From positions 62,001 to 126,000 of the forward strand of contig NW_027480450.1 in NCBI RefSeq assembly GCF_051401765.1: DNA of 64,000 nt, given 5' to 3'. Source of the DNA: Calliopsis andreniformis (taxonomy: Eukaryota; Arthropoda; Insecta; Hymenoptera; Andrenidae). Shown piece after piece: positions 12,241-24,755 of this stretch (positions are counted from its first letter, which is position 1; each line of letters begins with the position of its first letter). Position numbers and translations under genes: made by a program. Under the pieces are notes generated by a model that made no database searches, was not told the origin of the DNA, and worked only from the letters and a program-made list of their open reading frames with translations.

Positions 12241-15200
12241 CAGTTTTCAATACTCAATACACAATTTGCAATTTTCAAATCTCTATCCACAAACATCAAT
12301 TCTCATCACTCAACCCTCAACACTTAGTCCCCAATCCTCAATATTCAATCCTCAATCCACAGTACTCAATCCACTATCCTCAACCTTCAACCCTCAATAC
12401 TCAATCTTCAATCCTCAATCCCCAATCCTCAATCCTCAATCCTCAATCCTCGATCGTCAATCTTCAATCCCCAATACTCAATCTTCAATCCTCAATCCTC
12501 AAACCTCAATCCTCAATCCTCATTCTTCAATCCTCAATACCCAATCCTCAATCTTCAATCCTCAATCCTCAATCCTCAATTCTCAATCCTCAACCCTCAG
12601 TCCTCAGTCCTTAAACCTCAATCCTCAAACCTCAATCCTCAATCCTCAATCTTCAATCCTCAGTCCCCAATCCTCAATCTTCAATCCTGAATCCTCAATA
12701 CTCAATCCTCAAACCACAATCCTCAATCTTCAATCCTCAATACTCAACCTTCAATCCTCAATCCTCAATCCTCAATTCTCAATCCTCAATTCTCAACCAT
12801 CAATCCTCAATTCTCAATACTCAATAGAATATCCTGAATTCGCAGGATTCAATACTCAAACCTCAATCCTCTACCCTCAGCCCTCATCCTCTATCCTCGA
12901 TCCTCAATCCTCAGTCATCAATCCTGAATCCTCAGTACTCAATCTTCAACATTCAATCCTCATTCCTCAATCCTCAATCCTCAATCCTCAATCCTCAGTC
13001 ATCAATCCTCAATATTCAATAATCAATCGTCAATCCGCAGTCCTCAATCCTCAATCCTCAATCCTCGTTCCTCAAACCTCATTCCTCAAACCTCAGTCCT
13101 CATCCTCAGTTCACAATTCTCAATCCTCAATCCTCAATCCTCAACCTTCAATCCTCAATAGTCAATCTCCAATCCTAGAGCCTCAATCCCCAATCCTCAA
13201 TCCTTAATCCTCAATATTCAACCCTCAATCCCAGTCCACAATCTTCAATCCTCAATGCTCAATCCAAAATCCTCAATCCTCAGTCCTCAATCCTCAATCC
13301 ACAATCCTCAAACCTCAATCCTCAACCGTCAGCCCTCGTCCTCAGTCCTCAACCCTCAATACTGAACCATCAATACTCAATCTTCAACCTCAATCCTCAA
13401 TCCTCAGTCCTCAGTCCTCAATCCTCAATATTCAACACACAACCCTCAACCATCGATCCTCAATACTCAACCATCAATACTCAATTCTCAATACTCAATA
13501 GAACATCCTGAAATCTAATGGTTCAATACTCTATCCACAATATACAATAATCAAATCTCAATCCTGAAACGTCAATTCTCAACACTCAATCCTCAACACT
13601 CAGTCCTCTCTCTTGAATCCTCCATCCTCAATCCTCAATCCTCAACCGTCAATTTTCAATCCTCAATCCTCAACCCTCAATCCTCAGTCCTCAAACCTCA
13701 AACCCGAATCCTCAAACCTGAATCCTCTGTCTGCAGACCTCAGTCCTCAACAATCAATCGTAAATCCTCAGTCCTCAATAGAATATCCTCAATTCTCTGT
13801 TTTCAATACTCAATCCCCAATCTTCAATCTTCAAATCTCAATACACAAACATCAATTCTCATCAATCAACCCTCAACACTCAGTCCTCAATCTTCGATCC
13901 TCAATCCTCAATACTCAATCTTCAATCCTCAATACTGAATCTTCAATCCTCAGTCCCAAATCCTCAATCTTCAATGCTCAATCCTCAATCCTCAATCCTC
14001 AATCCCCAATCCTCAATCTTCAATCCTCAATACCCAATCTTCAATCCTCAATCCTCAATCCTCAATCCTCATTCCTCAATCCTCAATCATCAATCCTCAA
14101 TTTTTCAATACTCAATCCTTAATCCTCAATCCTCAATACTCAACCATCAATCCTCAATACTCAATACTCAATAGAATATCCTGAATTCGCAGGTTTCAAT
14201 ACTCAATCCTCAATCCTCAACCCTCACCACTCATCCTCCATCCTCGATCCTCATTCCTCGATCCTCAATCCTCAGTCCTCAATCCCCAATCCTCAATCTT
14301 CAATCCTCAATACTCAATCTTCAATCCTCAACCGTCAGTCCTCGTCCTCAATCCCCAACCCTCAACACTCAACCATGAATACTCAATGTTCAATCCTCAA
14401 TCCTCAATCCTCAATCCTCAATCCTCAATTCTGAATCGTCAATCCTCAATTTTCGACCCTCAATACTCAATCTGCAATCCTCAATCCACAACCCTCAATC
14501 CTCAATCCTCAACTTTCAATCATCAATATTCAATCTTCAATCCTCAATCCCCAATCCTCAATCCTCAATCCTTAATCCAGAATCTTCAATCCTCAATCCC
14601 CAATCCACAACCTTCAATCCTCCATGCTCAACCCTCAATCCTCAATCCTCAATCCTCAATCCTCAACCCTCAGCCCTCATCCACAATCCTCAATCCTCAA
14701 TCTTCAATCCTCAGTCCTCAAACCTCAATTCTGAATCCTCAATACTCAATCTTCAATCATCAATATTCAATCTTCAATCCTCAAACCTCAATCCTCAGTC
14801 CTCAATCCTCAGTCCTCAAACATCAATCCTGAATCCTCAATCCTGAATTCTCAATCTTCAGCCCTCAGTCCTCTACAATCAGTTGTCAATCCTCAATCCT
14901 CAATAGAATATCCACAATTCACAGTTTTCAATACTCAAAACTCAATCTGCTATCTTCAAATCTCTATCATCAAACATCTATTCTCATCACTCAACCCTCA
15001 ACACTCAGTCCCCAATCCTCAATCTTCAATCCTCAATCCTCAATCCTGAATCCTCAATCCTCAATCTTCAATCCTCAATACTGAATCTTCAATCCTCAGT
15101 CCTCAATGCTCAATCCTCAATCCTCAATCCTCAATGTTCAATCCGCAATACACAATCCTCAATGTTCAATCCTCAATTCTCAATCCTCAGTCCTCAGTCC

Positions 15201-17621
15201 TCAATCCTCAATCCTCAGTCCTCAAACCTCAATCCTGAATCCTCAATTCTGAATCCTCAATCTTCAGCCCTCAGTCCTCAACAATCAGCTGTCACTCCTC
15301 AATCCTCAATAGAGTATCATCAGTTCACAGTTTTCAATACTTAATACTCAATCTGCAATCTTCAAATCTCTATCCACAAACATCAATTCTCATCACTCAG
15401 CCCTCAACACTCAGTCCCCAATCCTCAATCTTCAATCCTCATTCCTCAATCCACAATCCTCAATCCTCAATCCTCAATCTTCAATCCTCAATACTCAATC
15501 TTCAATCCTCAATCCTCAACCCTCAATCCTCAATCCTCAATCCTCAATCGTCAGTCTTCAATCCTCAATACTCAATCTTCAATCCTCAATCCTCAATCCT
15601 CAGTCTTCAATCCTCATTCTTCATTCCTCAATACCCAATCCTCAATCTTCAATCCTCAATCCTCAATTCTCAATTCTCGATCCTCAACCCTCAGTCCTCA
15701 GTCCTCAAAACTCAGTCCTCAGCCCTCAGCCCTCGTCCTCAATCCTCAATCCTCAATCATCAATCCACAACCTTCAATCCTCAATACGCAATCTTCAATC
15801 CTCAATCCTCAGTCCTCAAACCTCAATTCTGAATCCTCAATCCTGAATCCTCAATCTTCAGCCCTCAGTCCTCAACAATCAGCTGTCACTCCTCAATCCT
15901 CAATAGAGTATCATCAGTTCACAGTTTTCAATACTTAATACTCAATCTGCAATCTTCAAATCTCTATCCACAAACATCAATTCTCATCACTCAGCCCTCA
16001 ACCCTCAGTCCCCAATCCTCAATCTTCAATCCTCATTCCTCAATCCACAATCCTCAATCCTCAATCCTCAATCTTCAATCCTCAATACTCAATCTTCAAT
16101 CCTCAATCCTCAACCCTCAATCCTCAATCCTCAATCCTCAATCGTCAGTCTTCAATCCTCAATACTCAATCTTCAATCCTCAATCCTCAATCCTCAGTCT
16201 TCAATCCTCATTCTTCATTCCTCAATACCCAATCCTCAATCTTCAATCCTCAATCCTCAATTCTCAATTCTCGATCCTCAACCCTCAGTCCTCAGTCCTC
16301 AAAACTCAGTCCTCAGCCCTCAGCCCTCGTCCTCAATCCTCAATCCTCAATCATCAATCCACAATCTTCAATCCTCAATACACAATCTTCAATCCTCAAT
16401 CCTCAGTCCTCAAACCTCAATTCTGAATCCTCAATCCTGAATCCTCAATCTTCAGCCCTCAGTCCTCAACAATCAGTTGTCAATCCTCAATCCTCAATAG
16501 AATATTCTCAATACACAGTTTTCAATACTAAATACTGAATCTGCTATCTTCAAATCTCTATCCACAAACATCAGTCCTCATCACTGAGCCCTCAACACTC
16601 AGTCCTCAATATTCAATACTCATTCCTCAATTCTCAATCTTCAATCCAAGATACTGAATCTTCAGTCTTCAATTCTCAATCCTCAATTCCCAATCCTCAA
16701 TCCTGAATCTTCAATCCTCAGTCCCCAATCCTCAATCTTCAATCTTTAATCCTCAATCCTCAATGCTCAATCCCCAATCCTCAATCTTCAATCCTCAATA
16801 CTCAATCCTCAATCCTCAATCCTCAATCCTCAATCCTCAATCCTCAATCTTCAATCCTCAATCCTCAGTCATCAATCCTCAATCTTCAATACTCAATCGT
16901 CAATCCTCAATCCTCAATCCTCAATCTTCAATCCTCAGACCACAAACCTCAATGCTGATTCCTCAATACTCAATATTCAATCATCAATATTCAATCTTCA
17001 ATCCTCAAACCTCAATCGTCAGTGCTCAATCCTCAGTCCTCAAACCTCAATCCTGAATCCTCAATACTGAATTCTCAATCTTCAGCCCTCAGTCCTCTAC
17101 AATCAGTTGTCAATCCTCAATCCTCAATAGAATATCCCCAATTCGTAGTATTCAATACTCAAAACACAATCTGCAATCTTCAAACCTCTATCCTCAAACA
17201 TCTATTCTCATCACTCAACCCTCAACACTCAGTCCCCAATCCTCAATCTTCAATACTCAATCCTCAATCCTTAATCCTCAATCCTCAATGTTCTATCCTC
17301 AATACTGAACCTTCAATCCTCAATCCTCAATTTTTCGATCCTCAATCCCCGATCCTCAAACGTCAATCTTCAAACCTGAATACTCAACCTTCAATCCTCA
17401 ATCCTCAATCCTCAATCGTCAACCCTCGGCCCTCATCCTCAATACTCAATCCTCAATCCTCAATCCTCAATCTTCAATACTCGATACTCAATCTTCAATC
17501 CTCAATCCTCAGTCCTCAAACCTCAATTCTGAATCCTCAATCCTGAATCCTCAATCTTCAGCCCTCAGTCCTCAACAATCAGTTGTCAATCCTCAATCCT
17601 CAATAGAATATTCTCAGTTCA
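12241..17621 (+). repeat. M1, first 5,381-bp higher-order unit
   Basis: M1 is followed directly by M2 at an offset of 5,381 bp. Anchors are cagtttt (12,241/17,622), CGATCG (12,451/17,832) and CTGCAG (13,731/19,112). By hand count its length is explained by 770 units: 757 of 7 bp, 11 of 6 bp and 2 of 8 bp. It holds a beta dyad (12,831), gamma (13,496) and alpha modules at 13,748, 14,873, 15,279, 15,873, 16,467, 17,097 and 17,573. M1-specific variants are G at 13,364 and caatttt near 13,650, both found again in M4. Confidence 0.92.
12831..12848. other. Beta dyad site ATCCTG-N6-CAGGAT
   Basis: A perfect 6-bp inverted repeat with spacer AATTCG; an EcoRI site (GAATTC) sits across the left arm and spacer. 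It is one of the few two-fold symmetric sequences in an otherwise strand-asymmetric array. Perfect arms with this spacer also occur at 8,790, 18,212, 25,423, 32,817, 38,198 and 46,444. Arms with spacer AATTTG occur at 918, 4,052 and 61,119. A related site near 14,175 and its M copies has CAGGTT and is imperfect. It could be a dimer-binding site or a chance product later spread by duplication. Confidence 0.75.
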
Positions 17622-17712
17622 CAGTTTTCAATACTCAATACACAATTTGCAATTTTCAAATCTCTATCCACAAACATCAATTCTCATCACTCAACCCTCA
17701 ACACTTAGTCCC
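17573..17712 (+). repeat. Hybrid alpha module at the M1/M2 junction
   Basis: Units 6-7 (atattct, cagttca) match the alpha at the end of M2 (about 22,955). Units 10-12 (caataca, caatttg, caatttt) match the alpha at the start of M1 (12,192), where the end-type copy has aaatact, caatctg, ctatctt. The switch falls within the shared 14 bp at 17,622-17,635. This is what unequal crossover between two alpha copies one M unit apart would leave. The same hybrid is carried by the M3 left edge (about 24,784) and by the M4/M5 border (about 37,559). Confidence 0.8.
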
Positions 17713-20700
17713 CAATCCTCAATATTCAATCCTCAATCCACAGTACTCAATCCACTATCCTCAACCTTCAACCCTCAATACTCAATCTTCAATCCTCAAT
17801 CCCCAATCCTCAATCCTCAATCCTCAATCCTCGATCGTCAATCTTCAATCCCCAATACTCAATCTTCAATCCTCAATCCTCAAACCTCAATCCTCAATCC
17901 TCATTCTTCAATCCTCAATACCCAATCCTCAATCTTCAATCCTCAATCCTCAATCCTCAATTCTCAATCCTCAACCCTCAGTCCTCAGTCCTTAAACCTC
18001 AATCCTCAAACCTCAATCCTCAATCCTCAATCTTCAATCCTCAGTCCCCAATCCTCAATCTTCAATCCTGAATCCTCAATACTCAATCCTCAAACCACAA
18101 TCCTCAATCTTCAATCCTCAATACTCAACCTTCAATCCTCAATCCTCAATCCTCAATTCTCAATCCTCAATTCTCAACCATCAATCCTCAATTCTCAATA
18201 CTCAATAGAATATCCTGAATTCGCAGGATTCAATACTCAAACCTCAATCCTCTACCCTCAGCCCTCATCCTCTATCCTCGATCCTCAATCCTCAGTCATC
18301 AATCCTGAATCCTCAGTACTCAATCTTCAACATTCAATCCTCATTCCTCAATCCTCAATCCTCAATCCTCAATCCTCAGTCATCAATCCTCAATATTCAA
18401 TAATCAATCGTCAATCCGCAGTCCTCAATCCTCAATCCTCAATCCTCGTTCCTCAAACCTCATTCCTCAAACCTCAGTCCTCATCCTCAGTTCACAATTC
18501 TCAATCCTCAATCCTCAATCCTCAACCTTCAATCCTCAATAGTCAATCTCCAATCCTAGAGCCTCAATCCCCAATCCTCAATCCTTAATCCTCAATATTC
18601 AACCCTCAATCCCAGTCCACAATCTTCAATCCTCAATGCTCAATCCAAAATCCTCAATCCTCAGTCCTCAATCCTCAATCCACAATCCTCAAACCTCAAT
18701 CCTCAACCGTCAGCCCTCGTCCTCAGTCCTCAACCCTCAATACTCAACCATCAATACTCAATCTTCAACCTCAATCCTCAATCCTCAGTCCTCAGTCCTC
18801 AATCCTCAATATTCAACACACAACCCTCAACCATCGATCCTCAATACTCAACCATCAATCCTCAATTCTCAATACTCAATAGAACATCCTGAAATCTAAT
18901 GGTTCAATACTCTATCCACAATATACAATAATCAAATCTCAATCCTGAAAAGTCAATTCTCAACACTCAATCCTCAACACTCAGTCCTCTCTCTTGAATC
19001 CTCCATCCTCAATCCTCAATCCTCAACCGTCAATCTTCAATCCTCAATCCTCAACCCTCAATCCTCAGTCCTCAAACCTCAAACCCGAATCCTCAAACCT
19101 GAATCCTCTGTCTGCAGACCTCAGTCCTCAACAATCAATCGTAAATCCTCAGTCCTCAATAGAATATCCTCAATTCTCTGTTTTCAATACTCAATCCCCA
19201 ATCTTCAATCTTCAAATCTCAATACACAAACATCAATTCTCATCAATCAACCCTCAACACTCAGTCCTCAATCTTCGATCCTCAATCCTCAATACTCAAT
19301 CTTCAATCCTCAATACTGAATCTTCAATCCTCAGTCCCAAATCCTCAATCTTCAATGCTCAATCCTCAATCCTCAATCCTCAATCCCCAATCCTCAATCT
19401 TCAATCCTCAATACCCAATCTTCAATCCTCAATCCTCAATCCTCAATCCTCATTCCTCAATCCTCAATCATCAATCCTCAATTTTTCAATACTCAATCCT
19501 TAATCCTCAATCCTCAATACTCAACCATCAATCCTCAATACTCAATACTCAATAGAATATCCTGAATTCGCAGGTTTCAATACTCAATCCTCAATCCTCA
19601 ACCCTCACCACTCATCCTCCATCCTCGATCCTCATTCCTCGATCCTCAATCCTCAGTCCTCAATCCCCAATCCTCAATCTTCAATCCTCAATACTCAATC
19701 TTCAATCCTCAACCGTCAGTCCTCGTCCTCAATCCCCAACCCTCAACACTCAACCATGAATACTCAATGTTCAATCCTCAATCCTCAATCCTCAATCCTC
19801 AATCCTCAATTCTGAATCGTCAATCCTCAATTTTCGACCCTCAATACTCAATCTGCAATCCTCAATCCACAACCCTCAATCCTCAATCCTCAACTTTCAA
19901 TCATCAATATTCAATCTTCAATCCTCAATCCCCAATCCTCAATCCTCAATCCTTAATCCAGAATCTTCAATCCTCAATCCCCAATCCACAACCTTCAATC
20001 CTCCATGCTCAACCCTCAATCCTCAATCCTCAATCCTCAATCCTCAACCCTCAGCCCTCATCCACAATCCTCAATCCTCAATCTTCAATCCTCAGTCCTC
20101 AAACCTCAATTCTGAATCCTCAATACTCAATCTTCAATCATCAATATTCAATCTTCAATCCTCAAACCTCAATCCTCAGTCCTCAATCCTCAGTCCTCAA
20201 ACATCAATCCTGAATCCTCAATCCTGAAATTCTCAATCTTCAGCCCTCAGTCCTCTACAATCAGTTGTCAATCCTCAATCCTCAATAGAATATCCACAAT
20301 TCACAGTTTTCAATACTCAAAACTCAATCTGCTATCTTCAAATCTCTATCATCAAACATCTATTCTCATCACTCAACCCTCAACACTCAGTCCCCAATCC
20401 TCAATCTTCAATCCTCAATCCTCAATCCTGAATCCTCAATCCTCAATCTTCAATCCTCAATACTGAATCTTCAATCCTCAGTCCTCAATGCTCAATCCTC
20501 AATCCTCAATCCTCAATGTTCAATCCGCAATACACAATCCTCAATGTTCAATCCTCAATTCTCAATCCTCAGTCCTCAGTCCTCAATCCTCAATCCTCAG
20601 TCCTCAAACCTCAATCCTGAATCCTCAATTCTGAATCCTCAATCTTCAGCCCTCAGTCCTCAACAATCAGCTGTCACTCCTCAATCCTCAATAGAGTATC

Positions 20701-23003
20701 ATCAGTTCACAGTTTTCAATACTTAATACTCAATCTGCAATCTTCAAATCTCTATCCACAAACATCAATTCTCATCACTCAGCCCTCAACACTCAGTCCC
20801 CAATCCTCAATCTTCAATCCTCATTCCTCAATCCACAATCCTCAATCCTCAATCCTCAATCTTCAATCCTCAATACTCAATCTTCAATCCTCAATCCTCA
20901 ACCCTCAATCCTCAATCCTCAATCCTCAATCGTCAGTCTTCAATCCTCAATACTCAATCTTCAATCCTCAATCCTCAATCCTCAGTCTTCAATCCTCATT
21001 CTTCATTCCTCAATACCCAATCCTCAATCTTCAATCCTCAATCCTCAATTCTCAATTCTCGATCCTCAACCCTCAGTCCTCAGTCCTCAAAACTCAGTCC
21101 TCAGCCCTCAGCCCTCGTCCTCAATCCTCAATCCTCAATCATCAATCCACAACCTTCAATCCTCAATACGCAATCTTCAATCCTCAATCCTCAGTCCTCA
21201 AACCTCAATTCTGAATCCTCAATCCTGAATCCTCAATCTTCAGCCCTCAGTCCTCAACAATCAGCTGTCACTCCTCAATCCTCAATAGAGTATCATCAGT
21301 TCACAGTTTTCAATACTTAATACTCAATCTGCAATCTTCAAATCTCTATCCACAAACATCAATTCTCATCACTCAGCCCTCAACCCTCAGTCCCCAATCC
21401 TCAATCTTCAATCCTCATTCCTCAATCCACAATCCTCAATCCTCAATCCTCAATCTTCAATCCTCAATACTCAATCTTCAATCCTCAATCCTCAACCCTC
21501 AATCCTCAATCCTCAATCCTCAATCGTCAGTCTTCAATCCTCAATACTCAATCTTCAATCCTCAATCCTCAATCCTCAGTCTTCAATCCTCATTCTTCAT
21601 TCCTCAATACCCAATCCTCAATCTTCAATCCTCAATCCTCAATTCTCAATTCTCGATCCTCAACCCTCAGTCCTCAGTCCTCAAAACTCAGTCCTCAGCC
21701 CTCAGCCCTCGTCCTCAATCCTCAATCCTCAATCATCAATCCACAATCTTCAATCCTCAATACACAATCTTCAATCCTCAATCCTCAGTCCTCAAACCTC
21801 AATTCTGAATCCTCAATCCTGAATCCTCAATCTTCAGCCCTCAGTCCTCAACAATCAGTTGTCAATCCTCAATCCTCAATAGAATATTCTCAATACACAG
21901 TTTTCAATACTAAATACTGAATCTGCTATCTTCAAATCTCTATCCACAAACATCAGTCCTCATCACTGAGCCCTCAACACTCAGTCCTCAATATTCAATA
22001 CTCATTCCTCAATTCTCAATCTTCAATCCAAGATACTGAATCTTCAGTCTTCAATTCTCAATCCTCAATTCCCAATCCTCAATCCTGAATCTTCAATCCT
22101 CAGTCCCCAATCCTCAATCTTCAATCTTTAATCCTCAATCCTCAATGCTCAATCCCCAATCCTCAATCTTCAATCCTCAATACTCAATCCTCAATCCTCA
22201 ATCCTCAATCCTCAATCCTCAATCCTCAATCTTCAATCCTCAATCCTCAGTCATCAATCCTCAATCTTCAATACTCAATCGTCAATCCTCAATCCTCAAT
22301 CCTCAATCTTCAATCCTCAGACCACAAACCTCAATGCTGATTCCTCAATACTCAATATTCAATCATCAATATTCAATCTTCAATCCTCAAACCTCAATCG
22401 TCAGTGCTCAATCCTCAGTCCTCAAACCTCAATCCTGAATCCTCAATACTGAATTCTCAATCTTCAGCCCTCAGTCCTCTACAATCAGTTGTCAATCCTC
22501 AATCCTCAATAGAATATCCCCAATTCGTAGTATTCAATACTCAAAACACAATCTGCAATCTTCAAACCTCTATCCTCAAACATCTATTCTCATCACTCAA
22601 CCCTCAACACTCAGTCCCCAATCCTCAATCTTCAATACTCAATCCTCAATCCTTAATCCTCAATCCTCAATGTTCTATCCTCAATACTGAACCTTCAATC
22701 CTCAATCCTCAATTTTTCGATCCTCAATCCCCGATCCTCAAACGTCAATCTTCAAACCTGAATACTCAACCTTCAATCCTCAATCCTCAATCCTCAATCG
22801 TCAACCCTCGGCCCTCATCCTCAATACTCAATCCTCAATCCTCAATCCTCAATCTTCAATACTCGATACTCAATCTTCAATCCTCAATCCTCAGTCCTCA
22901 AACCTCAATTCTGAATCCTCAATCCTGAATCCTCAATCTTCAGCCCTCAGTCCTCAACAATCAGTTGTCAATCCTCAATCCTCAATAGAATATTCTCAGT
23001 TCA
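17622..23003 (+). repeat. M2, second 5.38-kb unit (5,382 bp)
   Basis: M2 matches M1 at offset 5,381, then 5,382 after a 1-bp insertion near 20,227 (gaaattct for gaattct). Private variants are A at 18,951 (aaaagtc for aaacgtc) and the inserted base. M1's G at 13,364 is C here (18,745). It carries the PstI site CTGCAG at 19,112 and the beta dyad at 18,212. M5 inherits all of these. It passes into S1 at the alpha near 22,955. Confidence 0.91.
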
Positions 23004-24755
23004 CAGTTTTCAATACTAAATACTCAATCTGCTATCTTCAAATCTCTATCCACAAACATCAATTCTCATCACTCAGCCCTCAACACTCAGTTCTCAATGT
23101 CCAATCCTCAATCCTCAATTCTCAATCTTCAATCCTCAATCCTAAATCCTCAATCCTCAATCCTCAATCCTCAACCCTCAGCCCTCATCCTCAATCCTCA
23201 ATCCTCAACCCTCATTCTTCAATCCTCAATACCCAATCCTCAATCTTCAATCCTCAATCCTCAATCCTCAATTCTCAACCCTCAATCCTCAGTCCTCTGC
23301 ACTGAATCCTCAATCCTCATCCCTCAGCCCTCATCCTCAATCCTCAATCCTCAATCGTCAAACCTCAACCTTCAATCCTCAATACACAATCTTCGATACT
23401 CAATCCTCAGTCGTCAAACCTCAATTCTGAATCCTCAATCCTGTACCCTCATTCTTCAGCCCTCAGTTCTCAACAATCAGTTGTCAATCCTCAATCCTCA
23501 ATAGAAAATCCTCAATTCACTGTCTTCAATACTCAATACTCCATCTGCAATCTTCAAATCTCTATGCACAAACGTCAATTCTCATCACTCAACCCTCAAC
23601 ACTCAGTCCTCAATGTCCAATCCTCAATCCTCAATTCTCAATCTTCAATCCTCAATCCTCAATCCTCAAACATCAATCCTCAACCCTCAGTACTCAGTCC
23701 TCAAACCTCAATCCTCATCCCTCAGACCTCACCCTCAATCCTGAATCCTCAATCCTCAATCCTCAATCCTCAATTCTCAACCCTCAATCCTCAGTCCTCA
23801 GCCCTGAATCCTCAATCCTCAACCCTCAGCCCTCATCCTCAATCCTCAATCCTCAATCGTCAATCCTCAACCTTCAATCCTCAATACACAATCTTCGATC
23901 CTCAATCCTCAGTCGTCAAACCTCAATTCTGAATCCTCAATCCTGTACCCTCATTCTTCAGCCCTCAGTTCTCAACAATCAGTTGTCAATCCTCAATCCT
24001 CAATAGAAAATCCTCAATTCACAGTCTTCAACACTCAATACTCCATCTGCAATCTTCAAATCTCTATGCACAAACGTCAATTCTCATCACTCAACCCTCA
24101 ACACTCAGTCCTCAATGTCCAATCCTCAATCCTCAATTCTCAATCTTCAATCCTCAATACTCAATCTTCAATCCTCAATCCTCAAACCTCAATCCTCAAT
24201 CCTCAACCCTCCGCCCTCATCCTCAATCCTCAATCCTCAACCCTCAATCCTCAATCCTCAATCTTCAATCCTCAGTCCTCAAACCTCAATTCTGAATCCT
24301 CAATACTCAATCTTCAATCATCAATATTCAATCTTCAATTCTCAAACCTCAATCCTCAGTCCTCAATCCTCAGTCCTCAAACCTCAATCCTGAATCCTCA
24401 ATCCTGAATTCTCAATCTTCAGCCCTCAGTCCTCTACAATCAGTTGTCAATCCTCAATCCTCAATAGAATATCCTCAATTCACAGATTTCAATACTCAAA
24501 ACTCAATCTGCAATCTTCAAATATCAATCCTCAAACATCTATTCTCATCACTCAACCCTCAACACTCAGGCCCCAATCCTCAATCTTCAATCCTCAATCC
24601 TCAATCCTTAATCCTCAATCCTCAATCTTCAATCCTCAATACTGAACCTTCAATCCTCAATCCTCAATTATCAATCCTCAATCCTCAATCCTCAAACGTC
24701 AATCTTCAAACCTGAATACTCAATCTTCAATCCTCAACCCTCAATCCTCAATCCT
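23004..24755 (+). repeat. S1, 1,752-bp segment following M2
   Basis: S1 begins inside the alpha at about 22,955. It contains two tandem-like subsegments with the diagnostic tgcacaaacgtc (about 23,566 and 24,068, about 502 bp apart), so it has an internal duplication. It recurs as S1' at 42,990 and, shorter by 70 bp, as S1'' at 51,151. Its right limit at 24,755 is also the right limit of the 15.4-kb block. Confidence 0.85.

Larger units (their letters stand above)
9326..24755 (+). repeat. Large block, copy 1 (N1-M1-M2-S1), about 15.4 kb
   Basis: The block repeats at 29,312-44,741 at a constant offset of 19,986 bp, checked at about a dozen anchors including CGATCG at 12,451/32,437 and 17,832/37,818. 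The constant offset means no net insertion or deletion in 15.4 kb. Only a handful of substitutions were noticed, for example 9,848 (t, against c at 29,834) and 10,217 (c, against a at 30,203). The left limit is where cagtcccc is shared but the preceding units differ. The right limit is a C/G difference at 24,756 against 44,742. Confidence 0.9.

Noticed and set aside
12831..12848. Rho-independent terminator at the dyad
   Set aside because: The arms are only 6 bp, no T-run follows, and there is no gene upstream.
12266..13207. 313-codon open reading frame repeated at 17,647, 24,858, 32,252 and 37,633 (shortened at 45,999)
   Set aside because: It starts at TTG, reads as ILNPQSS-like heptads from end to end, and exists because the repeat lacks + strand stops. 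Its identity among copies follows from block duplication of DNA. No domain, signal peptide or promoter is visible.
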